From assembly GCA_020632975.1 (NCBI GenBank), contig JACKEL010000013.1:62001-126000 (forward strand): DNA of 64,000 nt, written 5' to 3'. Source of the DNA: Myxococcales bacterium (GTDB taxonomy: Bacteria; Myxococcota_C; UBA6777). Of this stretch, positions 54,078 to 63,150 are shown piece by piece; the stretch's first letter is position 1; each line of letters starts with the position of its first letter. Below the pieces are notes generated by a model that saw only the letters and a program-made list of their open reading frames with translations, did no database searches and was not told the DNA's origin. A program made the translations under genes and the position numbers.

Positions 54078-55925
54078 ATGTCAAACGCTCAAGCCTCATC
54101 GCCCTCGATGCGTTCGTTCCTCAAAGAAAAAGTCAAACAGTTCTTCGAGACCTTCCATTACGGACCACGGACTCTCGCCTTGGTGTGGCGTCAGCAACCC
54201 ACGCTGACTCTGCTTTTTGCCTTTTGTACACTCGTCGCGGGCCTTCTGCCGGGCGGCGTGGCCTATGTTGGAAAATGGATCGTCGATGCTGTCGTTCTCG
54301 CAGCACAAAGCAAGCAAGATGCCGCTCGTTGGCAAGCGATCTACTATGTTGGCCTAGAGATCGGCCTTGTCACGCTGTTGCTCGCAGCACAACGCGCGAT
54401 ATCTGTCATCCAATCGCTTTTGCGCGCACAAATCGGACACCACATCAATTTTCTGATCCTCGAAAAAGCCGTCCAACTTGAACTCAAACACTTCGAAGAT
54501 GCGGACTTTTACGACAAGATGACTCGTGCACGACGCGAGGCATCAAGTCGTCCCTTGGGTCTCTTTCAGCGGGTTTTCGGGCTCTTACAAAATGGTATCT
54601 CTTTGTTGGTGTATGGTTGGTTGCTCTTCCAATTTTCAGGGTGGATCGTCTTTGTCTTGGTGCTCGCGGCACTTCCCGCCTTTTTCGCAGAGACCTACTT
54701 TTCGAGAGAAGCCTTCAGACTTTTTCGCTGGCGTGTCCCCGAAACCCGCCAACAAAGTTACCTTGAGATGGTCATCGCCCGCGAAGACTACGTAAAAGAA
54801 GTACAACTTTTCCAAAGTGGCCCCTTGCTTTTGCAACGCTATGTCGAGATCTTCCGCAAGCTTTTCGCAGAAGATCGCTCCCTCACCTTGCGACGGGGGA
54901 TTTGGGGATTTTTCCTCAGCCTTTTCAGCAGCATCATCTTTTATGGCGCTTACGGTTGGATCGCTTGGAATGCCGCCAAAGGAAAGATCTCGCTTGGTGA
55001 GATGACGATGTATCTACTCGTCTTTAAGCAAGGACAGTCCGCCATCACAGCAAGTCTCAGTTCTGTGGGCGGGATGTACGAAGACAATCTCTACCTCTTC
55101 AATCTCTATGAATACCTCGACGCGCCCGTCCAACCACAAAGCGAAGGCGCCTCAGAAGGGCCGATCCCTGGCGATGGTGTGCGCTTTGAAGATGTAGAGT
55201 ATCGCTACCCAGGCTCCAAACAAGCCGCACTTGCGGGCGTTTCCTTCCATCTCAAACCTGGGCAAAAGTTGGCCTTGGTCGGCGAAAATGGTTCAGGCAA
55301 AACGACCCTGATCAAGCTACTCACGCGACTTTATACCCCAACAGGCGGGCGAATCACCTTGGATGGTTTGGATATCCAAAAGTGGGATCTCCACGCGTTG
55401 CGCAAACGTGTGGGCGTGATCTTCCAAGACTTCGTGCGCTATCAATTCAAAGTAGGCGAAAACATCGGCATCGGAGACGTCGATGCCTTCGCAGATCGCG
55501 AGCTTTGGCAAGAGTCCGCAGAAAAAGGCATGGCCCATCCTTTCATTCAAGAGATGGAAACGGGCTACGACACGCAACTTGGGCGTTGGTTTCAAGATGG
55601 GCGCGAACTCTCCCTAGGACAGTGGCAAAAGATCGCTTTGGCGAGAGCCTTTATGCGTAAAAAAGCGGATATCTTGGTACTCGATGAGCCAACCTCCGCG
55701 ATGGATGCTGCCGCAGAAGCCCGAATATTCGACCACTTCCGCGAAGTCACCGAAGATCAGATGGCGATCTTGATCTCCCACCGCTTCTCCACAGTCCGCA
55801 TGGCCGATCAGATCGTGGTGCTCGACAAAGGCAAAGTCCTCGAACAAGGCACCCACGAAGAGTTGATGAAACAAGACCAACACTACGCCCAACTCTTCTC
55901 TATCCAAGCCGCAGGGTACCAATAA
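54078..55925 (+). CDS. ABC exporter (fused permease and ATPase)
   Basis: 615 residues. A six-helix membrane domain (about 30-320) precedes the ATPase: Walker A GENGSGKTT, Q-loop GVIFQDFVRYQF, signature LSLGQWQKIALARA, Walker B ILVLDEPTSAMD, and H-loop ISHRFSTV. The form of the FQDF and LSLGQ motifs is like the exporters of peptides and lipid-like compounds. It should work as a homodimer in the inner membrane; cargo unknown. GGAG precedes ATG 54078, preferred over 53982. Its last bases belong to a 32-bp direct repeat. Confidence 0.92.
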   Translation: MSNAQASSPSMRSFLKEKVKQFFETFHYGPRTLALVWRQQPTLTLLFAFCTLVAGLLPGGVAYVGKWIVDAVVLAAQSKQDAARWQAIYYVGLEIGLVTLLLAAQRAISVIQSLLRAQIGHHINFLILEKAVQLELKHFEDADFYDKMTRARREASSRPLGLFQRVFGLLQNGISLLVYGWLLFQFSGWIVFVLVLAALPAFFAETYFSREAFRLFRWRVPETRQQSYLEMVIAREDYVKEVQLFQSGPLLLQRYVEIFRKLFAEDRSLTLRRGIWGFFLSLFSSIIFYGAYGWIAWNAAKGKISLGEMTMYLLVFKQGQSAITASLSSVGGMYEDNLYLFNLYEYLDAPVQPQSEGASEGPIPGDGVRFEDVEYRYPGSKQAALAGVSFHLKPGQKLALVGENGSGKTTLIKLLTRLYTPTGGRITLDGLDIQKWDLHALRKRVGVIFQDFVRYQFKVGENIGIGDVDAFADRELWQESAEKGMAHPFIQEMETGYDTQLGRWFQDGRELSLGQWQKIALARAFMRKKADILVLDEPTSAMDAAAEARIFDHFREVTEDQMAILISHRFSTVRMADQIVVLDKGKVLEQGTHEELMKQDQHYAQLFSIQAAGYQ

Positions 55926-56025
55926 GCCTCGCATCTTCGGACAAAACCCCCCTTGAAAAGCCCTGATCAACGATGGCTACGGCTGGAAAGAAAGTACCAA
56001 TAAGCCTCGCATCTTCGGACAAAAC
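55916..56025 (+). repeat. Pair of 32-bp direct repeats at the ABC gene end
   Basis: The 32 bases 55916-55947, spanning the last codons and stop of the ABC gene, recur perfectly at 55994-56025, 78 bp further on. The 46 bp between them are unrelated. It looks like a small duplication or recombination scar. There is no transposase nearby. Confidence 0.85.
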
Positions 56026-56261
56026 GCCCCCCATTCTCGATCAGCCAACAGATCATGTATCCCGCTCCATACATCCTGTTGTGTATCCCAAACAAACACA
56101 CCTTTCGCGTCCCCTTACTTGTTGGCCATCTCCTTACAAAGACATCTGTCCCCCCCGATGATCGGGAAAAACATAACATCACATAAACTGGCACACTTGT
56201 TGAGATGCCATCGCAGTGTTCGAAGAAGTCCCGCACAACTTCCAATGACGTAGGTGATATC
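55926..56261. other. 336-bp spacer with direct repeat and hairpin, no gene
   Basis: It holds the second copy of the 32-bp repeat (55994-56025) and a small GC hairpin CCCGATGATCGGG at about 56155-56167, followed by AAAAA. Similar CCCCGATGAT sites occur near 58927 and 59214. No gene is seen. Confidence 0.5.
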
Positions 56262-56915
56262 ATGCGATGGCTCATTACATTTTTCTTGGTTTGGCTCACA
56301 CACACGACCGCACACGCCAGTGTATCCGAACACCAAGACCGCAGAGAGACAACAAACATCTACACTTCTTTTTATAAAGTCCGAGAATTTCCCTCATCCA
56401 AATCAGCACAATCCCGCACCACAACAGCACCTAGCACAGCCCCCGCCCCTGAAAAATTCGAAGCGGCTCCATACCAGGGCGTGATGGCGGTCCGTTTTAC
56501 GGCAAGGTCCCCTTTGCTCCTTGGGTCGGGCGGAACCACCACTTTTCGCTATTTCTATCCGCTCCATCTCGAACTTGGCATGAACGTCTTTGAATCGAGT
56601 CCAGGTGTGTTCTCTTTTTCTGGGATATTGAGGATGGGTTATGCATTGCAAATGGACGCTCGAAACATCTTGGGCAGAGGAGTCACATTCGATGTTCCGC
56701 TGACGTTGGGTTATCGTCTAAGCAAGCTCAAGGCATTTTTTTCCGAAGAAATGATTTACGTCCATATGCCCGAAGCAAAGGCCGACTTTGTTCTTACATA
56801 CTGGTTCTTACGGCGTCTTGGCGTCCAATTCTCACTGGGGTTGGCCGCAGAATGGATGCTGCCAGCGAATGTGGTCATCCCACAGTTCTCTTTTTCAACG
56901 GGCATCGTTTTTTAG
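56262..56915 (+). CDS. Probable outer-membrane beta-barrel protein
   Basis: 217 residues. Signal peptide (MRWLITFFLVWLTHTTAHA) then a Ser/Thr-rich linker and a run of amphipathic strands (VMAVRFTARSPLLLG, FRYFYPLHLELGMNVF, FSFSGILRMGYALQM and similar) ending in Phe (IVF), the usual barrel end. About eight strands are expected. AGGTGA lies just before ATG 56262. Not assigned to a family; porin-like or structural role is inferred. Confidence 0.72.
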   Translation: MRWLITFFLVWLTHTTAHASVSEHQDRRETTNIYTSFYKVREFPSSKSAQSRTTTAPSTAPAPEKFEAAPYQGVMAVRFTARSPLLLGSGGTTTFRYFYPLHLELGMNVFESSPGVFSFSGILRMGYALQMDARNILGRGVTFDVPLTLGYRLSKLKAFFSEEMIYVHMPEAKADFVLTYWFLRRLGVQFSLGLAAEWMLPANVVIPQFSFSTGIVF

Positions 56916-56994
56916 AGGAAAAGCTCGAAGAGATGGGGATAAGGGGGCGTAGATTCGAGAGGGAGAGGAGGCATGTAAGCGAAAGAAAGAAGGC

Positions 56995-57885
56995 TTACTC
57001 GCCTTTTTCTTTGTCAGGGTCGGGGACAGCTTCGTGCTCGTCTGTTGCAGCGCCAGGAAGCTCAGTGGCAGGCGGAGAACTCATCGCAGCAGCCGCTGCC
57101 GCCAGCGAATCAGCATCGAAGGCCATCATCTCAACAGTCGCAGGTCCACCCATGGTAGGAAGATCGGTCCCCGTGGAAAGCTCGTGGCTCTCGGGAAGAT
57201 CGTCGCTTGTTGCAGAGCCTGTATGATAACGGCTGCGGTATTCTTCCCAACCACGCGCACGCAAACGGCTTGCTTCGTTGTCGAGTTTGCCATAACCCCA
57301 AGGATGACGCTCACTGCGATCACCATTGTAATCTGTGTGCGTGTGCTCAAGGATGATCTCCAAGATGCCCAAGTCTTCGGCAAGTTTGAAGGTATCCGCT
57401 TTGTTGAGATACATCAGAGGCGTGTGGACACGAAAGTCTTGCATGGTCGCCAAAGAGACCGACGTTTCGAAGCTTTCGATAAAGACACGACGACAGTCAG
57501 GATAACCCGAGTAATCTGTTTGGCACATCCCACCGACGATATCGAAGATGCCTTGGTTGAATGCGTAACTTGATGCCAAAGAAAGGAAGATCAGGTTGCG
57601 CCCAGGAACGAAAGCCCCGGGTAATCCGACCGCTTGAGGATGAGAAGCATTGATGTCCATCCCAGGATTCGTCAACGCGGAGTTTCCAACCAAACCATCC
57701 ATTTTCAGGACTTCAAAGGGAACCCCTGCCATCTCAGCGATCTTGGCTGCTTGCTCCAACTCCACACGATGCTTTTGCCCATAATCAAAGCCCAAAGCCA
57801 CCACATCATCGAAGTTTTGCAAAGCCCAGTAAAGACAAGTGGTGCTATCTTGGCCACCAGAAAACAACACGAGCGCTTTTGTCAT
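56995..57885 (-). CDS. QueC-like 7-cyano-7-deazaguanine synthase lacking the zinc cysteines
   Basis: 296 residues. The N-type PP-loop SGGQDSTTC, GLPGAFVPGRNLIF, CQTDYSGYPDCR and HTPLMYLNKADTF match QueC, which makes preQ0 from carboxy-deazaguanine with ATP and ammonia. In ordinary QueC, four Cys (HTCY, then CGxCPxC) hold zinc near the C-terminus. Here those positions read Asp185, Lys200, Asn203 and Ser206 (HTDY, GKLDNEAS), while flanking GDRSERHPWGYG and LRARGWEEY remain. An Ala/Pro/Asp/Glu tail of about 70 residues is added. No queD or queE is nearby. ATG 57885 has AAGGTGAG before it. Function may be altered; gene symbol withheld for this reason. Confidence 0.85.
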   Translation of the reverse strand: MTKALVLFSGGQDSTTCLYWALQNFDDVVALGFDYGQKHRVELEQAAKIAEMAGVPFEVLKMDGLVGNSALTNPGMDINASHPQAVGLPGAFVPGRNLIFLSLASSYAFNQGIFDIVGGMCQTDYSGYPDCRRVFIESFETSVSLATMQDFRVHTPLMYLNKADTFKLAEDLGILEIILEHTHTDYNGDRSERHPWGYGKLDNEASRLRARGWEEYRSRYHTGSATSDDLPESHELSTGTDLPTMGGPATVEMMAFDADSLAAAAAAMSSPPATELPGAATDEHEAVPDPDKEKGE

Positions 57886-58094
57886 GAACTCACCTTTTCT
57901 CTCGCTGGTCATCGTTATTGCATCGCTCACCTTACCGTTGTTTGCGACAAAGTCAACGCTTTCTTGCATAACCCCACACAGATCGCTAAGCTACACCGCG
58001 CAGCCCTATCGCAGGAAAAAGGTGCCCGAACAAAAGCGCGTTGCTTTTTTCCTTATGCTGCGACTTTCATTTATGCGAACAGAAGGAGCGTTCC

Positions 58095-58922
58095 ATGACC
58101 CGTCTGACTCCCGTGCTCTTTTCTTGGCTCTCTGTATGTGCCCTTTCTCTATCCTTCTCCACTTACAGCTTGGCCGACACACCCAAACCCGAAAAAGCGC
58201 CCGCAACCAACGCACCCGCAAAACCAACCTCCAAAAAAGCAGAGGCAGAACCTCCACCTCCCCCTGGAACACCCGCATCTATGCCCGCAACGTCTCGCCC
58301 CGCGAGCAAGCCCGCTGTGGTCCGCTTCTTGACCCCTCAACAAGCAGACAAGTTCCAAGAAACCATCAACCAAAGCAATCCTGGCGACACCATCCTCCTC
58401 CGCGCAGGCATCTATCGCTATAAAAAAGGCCTCCAAATCCACAATGTGGATAAACTCAGCATCGAAGGACAAGGCGAAGTCTGGATTATTGTCGAAGATC
58501 TCTACGATGATGTCTTCCAAATCAAAGACTCTTCAGATATCACGATCCGCTTTATCAAAGCACGTCACGCCCGTCCCTTGGGCAAATTCAATTGTGAAGG
58601 TGCTGTCATCCGCGCGATGAACTCCAAACGCATCTGGATCGACCACTGCGAACTCAATGGCTCTGGCGCCGTCGGCATCCGCGCTTTTGAAGTCCGTGAC
58701 CTCGTCGCAACCCACAACTTTATCCACCACAATACACTCGCTGCCTTCATGATCATGCAGTCCCGCTGGATCGCGATCCATCACAACACCATCGTCAACA
58801 ATGGCTCCAGCATCTACAGCCTTGGTAGCGCAAGCATCCGCATGAACCAAAACGTCGTCGCCAACAACAAAGGCAACAACACTTGGTCCAGCCCCTTTAC
58901 CCGCAAAGTCCTCGGCGAATAA
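58095..58922 (+). CDS. Secreted pectate-lyase-like parallel beta-helix protein
   Basis: 275 residues. A signal peptide (LFSWLSVCALSLSFSTYSLA) and a Pro/Ala/Lys linker (about 30-75) precede a right-handed beta-helix with repeated inward Asn/Ile/Val stacks. RIWIDHCELNG is like the vWIDH motif of pectate lyases, followed by THNFIHHN and HHNTIVNN. The polysaccharide target and activity are not known; the catalytic Arg is not certain. GAAGGAG sits just before ATG 58095. The MITE-like element begins 33 bp after the stop. Confidence 0.8.
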   Translation: MTRLTPVLFSWLSVCALSLSFSTYSLADTPKPEKAPATNAPAKPTSKKAEAEPPPPPGTPASMPATSRPASKPAVVRFLTPQQADKFQETINQSNPGDTILLRAGIYRYKKGLQIHNVDKLSIEGQGEVWIIVEDLYDDVFQIKDSSDITIRFIKARHARPLGKFNCEGAVIRAMNSKRIWIDHCELNGSGAVGIRAFEVRDLVATHNFIHHNTLAAFMIMQSRWIAIHHNTIVNNGSSIYSLGSASIRMNQNVVANNKGNNTWSSPFTRKVLGE

Positions 58923-59238
58923 TTTTCCCCGATGATTCGGGCGGGCACGGAGGCCACCTGTACCAACTAATTCCTACCTCATTGATAATAAAAGAGAAAA
59001 TCAAATAGCTTTCTTTGGAAAATCACGAGAGTTTGTAAAGTGACTTCCCGAACCAAGGGAGTTTGCGAAAAAAATCGTCTGATGTGACGAAGTTTTACGT
59101 TCGAAAATAACCTATCTTTTCATATAGTTGATAATTAGTTGGTACAGATGGCACGGAGGCCCGCCCATCCATGCTCGCCCGCCCAAATCCCCCACTGCGA
59201 AAGCCAACTGAATTCCCCGATGATAGGGGCTCCGTGTC
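58923..59238. other. 316-bp spacer occupied by the MITE-like element
   Basis: Most of the spacer is the 194-bp inverted-repeat element with its flanking direct repeats. CCCCGATGAT motifs lie on both sides of it (58927 and 59214). No gene is seen. Confidence 0.7.
58944..59161. mobile_element. MITE-like element with terminal inverted repeats and 12-bp direct repeats
   Basis: An AT-rich 194-bp segment (58956-59149) begins and ends with 17-bp inverted repeats, 16 of 17 matching (58956-58972 and 59133-59149; core CTGTACCAACTAATT). It is abutted exactly on both sides by the direct repeat GGCACGGAGGCC (58944-58955 and 59150-59161). Removing the segment and one direct-repeat copy restores the perfect hairpin GGGCGGGC-acggag-GCCCGCCC. 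No coding capacity. This is the structure of a non-autonomous transposon with a 12-bp target duplication; IS4-type transposases make duplications of about that length. No related transposase is in the window. Confidence 0.72.
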
Positions 59239-59625
59239 TTAGGAACGGCCGTGTTTTTTGATAGCAGCACGCACGACGTGGAGCGTGTAGTTATCGGGTC
59301 CGTAGCGACCGAGGATGACGGGTTGTTTGTGGTCTTCATCTTTGCACAAAAAGAAAGGCCCTTCGATGCCAGCACGCAGCACATAATCACCTGCGGGCTT
59401 GTACACATCGAAGCGTTCAGCTTGGGCTTGTCCAAAGAGTCGTTCTTTGACTTGAAGGGTCACGACTTGATAAGGCAAGTCACGTGGGATATCGACGGTG
59501 TCGGGTTGTTCGGGCTTTGGGATATAAGCTTGTTCGCCGCGTTCTTTGATCTCCAACACTTCTGCAATCACACCAAACTCAGCTTTTGGCAAAAGCTCAT
59601 CAATTGGCTCGGGTGGCATCGCCAT
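59239..59625 (-). CDS. Hypothetical small beta-rich protein
   Basis: 128 residues. FGVIAEVLEI, VVTLQVKERLFG, FDVYKPAGDYVL and GRYGPDNYTLHVV suggest an OB-fold or TIMP-like barrel. No signal peptide or catalytic motif. GAGGAG is 8 nt before ATG 59625. Between the calpain-like gene and the mobile element; function unknown. Confidence 0.68.
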   Translation of the reverse strand: MAMPPEPIDELLPKAEFGVIAEVLEIKERGEQAYIPKPEQPDTVDIPRDLPYQVVTLQVKERLFGQAQAERFDVYKPAGDYVLRAGIEGPFFLCKDEDHKQPVILGRYGPDNYTLHVVRAAIKKHGRS

Positions 59626-59683
59626 CTTACACACTCCTCTGGGGGTCAGGGACACAAAGGTCGCAGTCTGGGTTTCAAAAGAT

Positions 59684-59748
59684 ACAAAAAAACCGTCACA
59701 TCTGCACGCTCTTGCGTCTCAGCAAGAGGCTCCAAACGGACGGTTTCA
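59684..59748 (-). terminator. Rho-independent terminator with nested hairpin
   Basis: Read on the minus strand downstream of the calpain-like gene: AAACCGTC ... GACGGTTT closes an outer stem (plus coordinates 59690-59697 and 59739-59746), and CTCTTGC / GCAAGAG forms an inner stem. A run of seven T follows directly. The two-tier stem is longer than usual. Confidence 0.75.
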
Positions 59749-59795
59749 AACGACAAAGTCTTGGGTAAGAGAAACGCTCACCCTATTCCTTGGCA

Positions 59796-61523
59796 TTAAC
59801 CTTGGGCAATCGTGACGCCGCTATAGTAGTGGACAAAGTCTTTGAGTTCAAGACGGAAGATACCATCGTCTTTGCCGTCGTATCCGGGCTCAGTGGAACC
59901 CCAAGGGTTGCGGAGTTGGACGAATTTCTTGCCGTCTTCTTCTTGTACGCCCAACACGGTGTAAGCGTGCCAAGGGTAGATCTTTTGGCCGGAGTAGCGC
60001 TCTGCTTCGGGGCCGTCTTTGCCGTAAGTTGCGGCGGTTGCGGGCCAGCCGTTCTCTTGCGCTTTTTTCAGGCTGTCGAAGACGCGATCCGCGTTGTAAT
60101 CTTCGACACCGCTGTAAGTGGTGTTTGCGCCCAAGATGGATTTCATAACATCAGCGGAGCTACCGCCGTTTCCGATCTTGTCATAGCTGTTGCCTTTGTA
60201 GGTGGCGTAAGCTTTTTCGAAGATCGGGAACCACATCTCCATCTGGTCTTTCGACTTGGAGTTCATGCCAGCACCGTATAGAGCCGAACCATCGGGGCGA
60301 ACGAAGAGATCGCCATCCACAGTCACGCTCTTTTCTGTGACGCGGCCGCGGTAGTCGCGTTCTTTGAAATTGACGGTGTAGGTACCGTTGCCATTGTCTT
60401 TGATCATGTTTTTGATGGCGTCGGGATCGGTACCAGCGACAGCAGAAGCTGCTGCGACGAGGTAACAGTTTGCAAGAGAGCCTTGCTTCACATCGTCGGC
60501 TCTTACGCCATTTTCGAAGAGAGGACCTGAGAAGCGCTCTGCTTTCACATTGGGGGTGCCATCTTCGTTGACGTGGCGTTTTTTCCAAGGCTCGGGCTCT
60601 TGGAGATCGATGGGTTCGGGAGCGCCCATGACTTTGGTGGTGCCAGCGGTTTCTTTGAAGTCAACGTTGTTGGTGCCATCACTGACAGCGATAGAGAAGG
60701 TATCACCGGCTTTTCCGCCCACAGTGGTATGGGAGGGAAGGTTACCGTTGGCATCCAAGGTGAAGTCGAAGTTTTCGCCAGTGCGTTGGTTGGTCAAACG
60801 AACTTGCGCGCCAGGCTCGGAAACCATGCCGTTTCCGAGGTGAACGAGATCCACAGAGCCGCGACCGTTTGCTTCCAAGCCCATCTCTTCGGGCTTAATC
60901 TTGGCGTTGTGGGTATCTTCACCACCCATGCCTTGGGCTTGGAGGTTGATCCAGTTGCTGACGTTGCCGTTTGCACCGCGTGAACGAACGCGAAGATGGT
61001 CGCCTTCTTTCACGCCGTCGAGTTGGCCGCTGAAACGTCCCCACTGATCGACTTTGACTTCCATCTTGCTGGCGCCATCGGCACTTTGGGGATTGTCAGA
61101 GACGTTGACGATCTCCAAGGTTTCACCGGGCTTTGCAACAGACGAAAGTTTGTCTTTCAACGCTGCGGGAAGCGCCAAAGAGTCGCCTTGTTGGTTTTCT
61201 GTAGAGAGTTCAGAACGTCCAACAAGCGCTTCGATAAAGTTACGAGCGTTGGGGGTCCATTGAAGATCATTGCGACCCAAAAGCGAGGTCAGGTCGTCAC
61301 GTTCTTTGTTGGAAAGGCCCGCTTTGGCTTCTTCAAACTGCTCTTTGCGGCTGATTCCAGGTTGTGTCAAACGTCCCAAAACAGTGGTGGAAGTATCAGC
61401 ATTGCGATCGCCGACAGAAGCGAGCAATTGCAGGACATTTTCGTCATCAATCTTTTTCGCGGGTTGACGATCGATCTGCGACATCACCTGCGAAAGTTGT
61501 TTATCTCGGATTCCAACGGGCAT
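59796..61523 (-). CDS. Calpain-like (C2 family) cysteine protease with two beta domains
   Basis: 575 residues. About 1-115 is helical. Two beta-sandwich-like modules follow (about 130-200 and 220-295; WGRFSGQLDGVKEGDHLRV and similar). The protease domain spans about 310-575: catalytic Cys353 in QGSLANCYL, His519 in YPWHAYTV and Asn539 in LRNPWG match the calpain triad, so it should be active. No signal peptide is seen; the helical N-terminus could instead be a secretion or targeting region. GAGGTG lies 7 nt before the ATG. A strong terminator follows the gene. Substrate unknown. Confidence 0.9.
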   Translation of the reverse strand: MPVGIRDKQLSQVMSQIDRQPAKKIDDENVLQLLASVGDRNADTSTTVLGRLTQPGISRKEQFEEAKAGLSNKERDDLTSLLGRNDLQWTPNARNFIEALVGRSELSTENQQGDSLALPAALKDKLSSVAKPGETLEIVNVSDNPQSADGASKMEVKVDQWGRFSGQLDGVKEGDHLRVRSRGANGNVSNWINLQAQGMGGEDTHNAKIKPEEMGLEANGRGSVDLVHLGNGMVSEPGAQVRLTNQRTGENFDFTLDANGNLPSHTTVGGKAGDTFSIAVSDGTNNVDFKETAGTTKVMGAPEPIDLQEPEPWKKRHVNEDGTPNVKAERFSGPLFENGVRADDVKQGSLANCYLVAAASAVAGTDPDAIKNMIKDNGNGTYTVNFKERDYRGRVTEKSVTVDGDLFVRPDGSALYGAGMNSKSKDQMEMWFPIFEKAYATYKGNSYDKIGNGGSSADVMKSILGANTTYSGVEDYNADRVFDSLKKAQENGWPATAATYGKDGPEAERYSGQKIYPWHAYTVLGVQEEDGKKFVQLRNPWGSTEPGYDGKDDGIFRLELKDFVHYYSGVTIAQG

Positions 61524-61737
61524 GACTTCACCTCACGACTTCAAAAGACCCATCAATGGGTAATATGGCAAGCAAAACCGAAGTTTTGCAAAAGAGAAAG
61601 AGTTGTGTCGATTCTTTTTCGATACAAATCGGGTTGCCATAGTATCAGAGTTTTGCGCAAAATGTTGCGTCTTTCTTTGCGAAGATTGGTGTCCCCACAC
61701 CACCACAAGATCAAACAGCTTTCACACGTGTTTATGC

Positions 61738-62931
61738 CTAGCGACAACGTGCGCTACACACCTCACGAACGCCCAAGTCACAAGCCTTTTTGTAGAAAAC
61801 TTGTGCTTGTTTGCAGCTTTTTTCTGCACCCATGCCTTGTTCGTACATCAAAGCAGCGTTGTTGCAGCCCGAACCATGGCCAAATTGACAGGATTGTTCA
61901 TAAGCACGCAAGGCACCAGCGTGGTCACGTTGACCGCCTTGGCCGCGACGCATCATCCCACCCAAGCTATTGCAAGAAGCAGCAAACTTCAAGCTGCATC
62001 CGCGTTGATAAGCAGAGCGAGCCTGTACATAGTTTGCGGGATTTTCTTTGACGTGCAGCTTGGCTTGGTTGTGACAACCGTTGCCATAGCCGTACTCGCA
62101 GGCTTGGGTGTAGTGTTGAAGGGCTTTTTCGAGGCTACGCTGTCCAGCACGACCCGTACGATACAACCAAGCCAAGTTGCTACAGCCAAGGCCATGACGA
62201 AGCGAACAAGCTTGCTCATAGTATCTTTTGGCTTGGACAAAGTTCTTCTTCACACCAAGACCGCGCATATAAAGCTCTGCGAGTCGCGAACAAGCCGAAC
62301 CACGACGCAAACCGCATGACTTTTCGTACAACTGTTTTGCGCGATCCAAGTTGCGCTCGACGCCATCTCCATCGCGATAGAAGTCACCCAATTTTTGGCA
62401 AGCATCTGCGCGCCCTTCTTTGCAAGCACGCGAAACACCTTGAACAGCTGCGGGAACATCTGTCGAAACCGTACGAGGAGAGGGAGGTGGAGGAGGTTCA
62501 CTGCCGCCAGCAGGTGGAGGCGGAGGCTCGCTACCGCCCGCAGGTGGGGGTGGAGGCTCACCTCCCCGCGCGGGTGGGGGTTCGTTTGAGGGCGGTGGAT
62601 TGGAGGGAGGCGGAGGATTGGAAGGAGCAGCGCCACCTCCGCTGTTCTCGAGTTGCCATCGCAGGTTGCGCGTTTGGTTGGCACGAACACGTACTTTCTC
62701 AGAACGACTTTTGTAGCCCTTCATACGAAGTTCGATGGTATGCACACCTGCATCTACTTCAATCGAAAGGGGTTTGTTGCCTGTTTCCCCTTCATTTACG
62801 CCATCAATGTAAATCGTGGCCCCAACAGGTGTACTGGAAATCACCAGTTTTCCCCGCTGCGCGGCCCAAACGGGAGAGCTTAGCAAGAAACCAAGCGCTA
62901 TCCCTAGCACGCACCAGATCGTTCTGCGCAT
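61738..62931 (-). CDS. Secreted PEGA / Sel1-repeat protein
   Basis: 397 residues. Signal peptide (IALGFLLSSPVWA), then a PEGA domain (about 28-95; GKLVISSTPVGATIYIDG), a Pro-rich linker with EPPPPPAGGS repeats, and six or seven Sel1-like repeats, each with two Cys (GSACSRLAELYMRG, GLGCSNLAWLYRTG), as in Cys-rich Sel1 lipoproteins. It should be a periplasmic or surface scaffold. ATG 62931 is chosen since AGGAGG lies 6 nt before it; ATG 62937 sits directly on the ribosome site. Confidence 0.9.
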   Translation of the reverse strand: MRRTIWCVLGIALGFLLSSPVWAAQRGKLVISSTPVGATIYIDGVNEGETGNKPLSIEVDAGVHTIELRMKGYKSRSEKVRVRANQTRNLRWQLENSGGGAAPSNPPPPSNPPPSNEPPPARGGEPPPPPAGGSEPPPPPAGGSEPPPPPSPRTVSTDVPAAVQGVSRACKEGRADACQKLGDFYRDGDGVERNLDRAKQLYEKSCGLRRGSACSRLAELYMRGLGVKKNFVQAKRYYEQACSLRHGLGCSNLAWLYRTGRAGQRSLEKALQHYTQACEYGYGNGCHNQAKLHVKENPANYVQARSAYQRGCSLKFAASCNSLGGMMRRGQGGQRDHAGALRAYEQSCQFGHGSGCNNAALMYEQGMGAEKSCKQAQVFYKKACDLGVREVCSARCR

Positions 62932-63150
62932 CTTCATCCTCCTCTGTGTCGATATTGAGCGGCTGCGGGCTTCTTCTTTGAGGCTTCAAACGTGCGAGGC
63001 TTTCTTGTATCCAACAAGCAAGTCCGTCCCAAACGTTTGTAGCAGGTTAGAAAGATGTGTGGATTGCGTCAAGAGCGCAACACTTCGCCTCTCCTTGAAA
63101 CGTCTGCTACCAAGCTTTTCTTCCTTACAAAAACCAAGCTTTTTTCTGAT

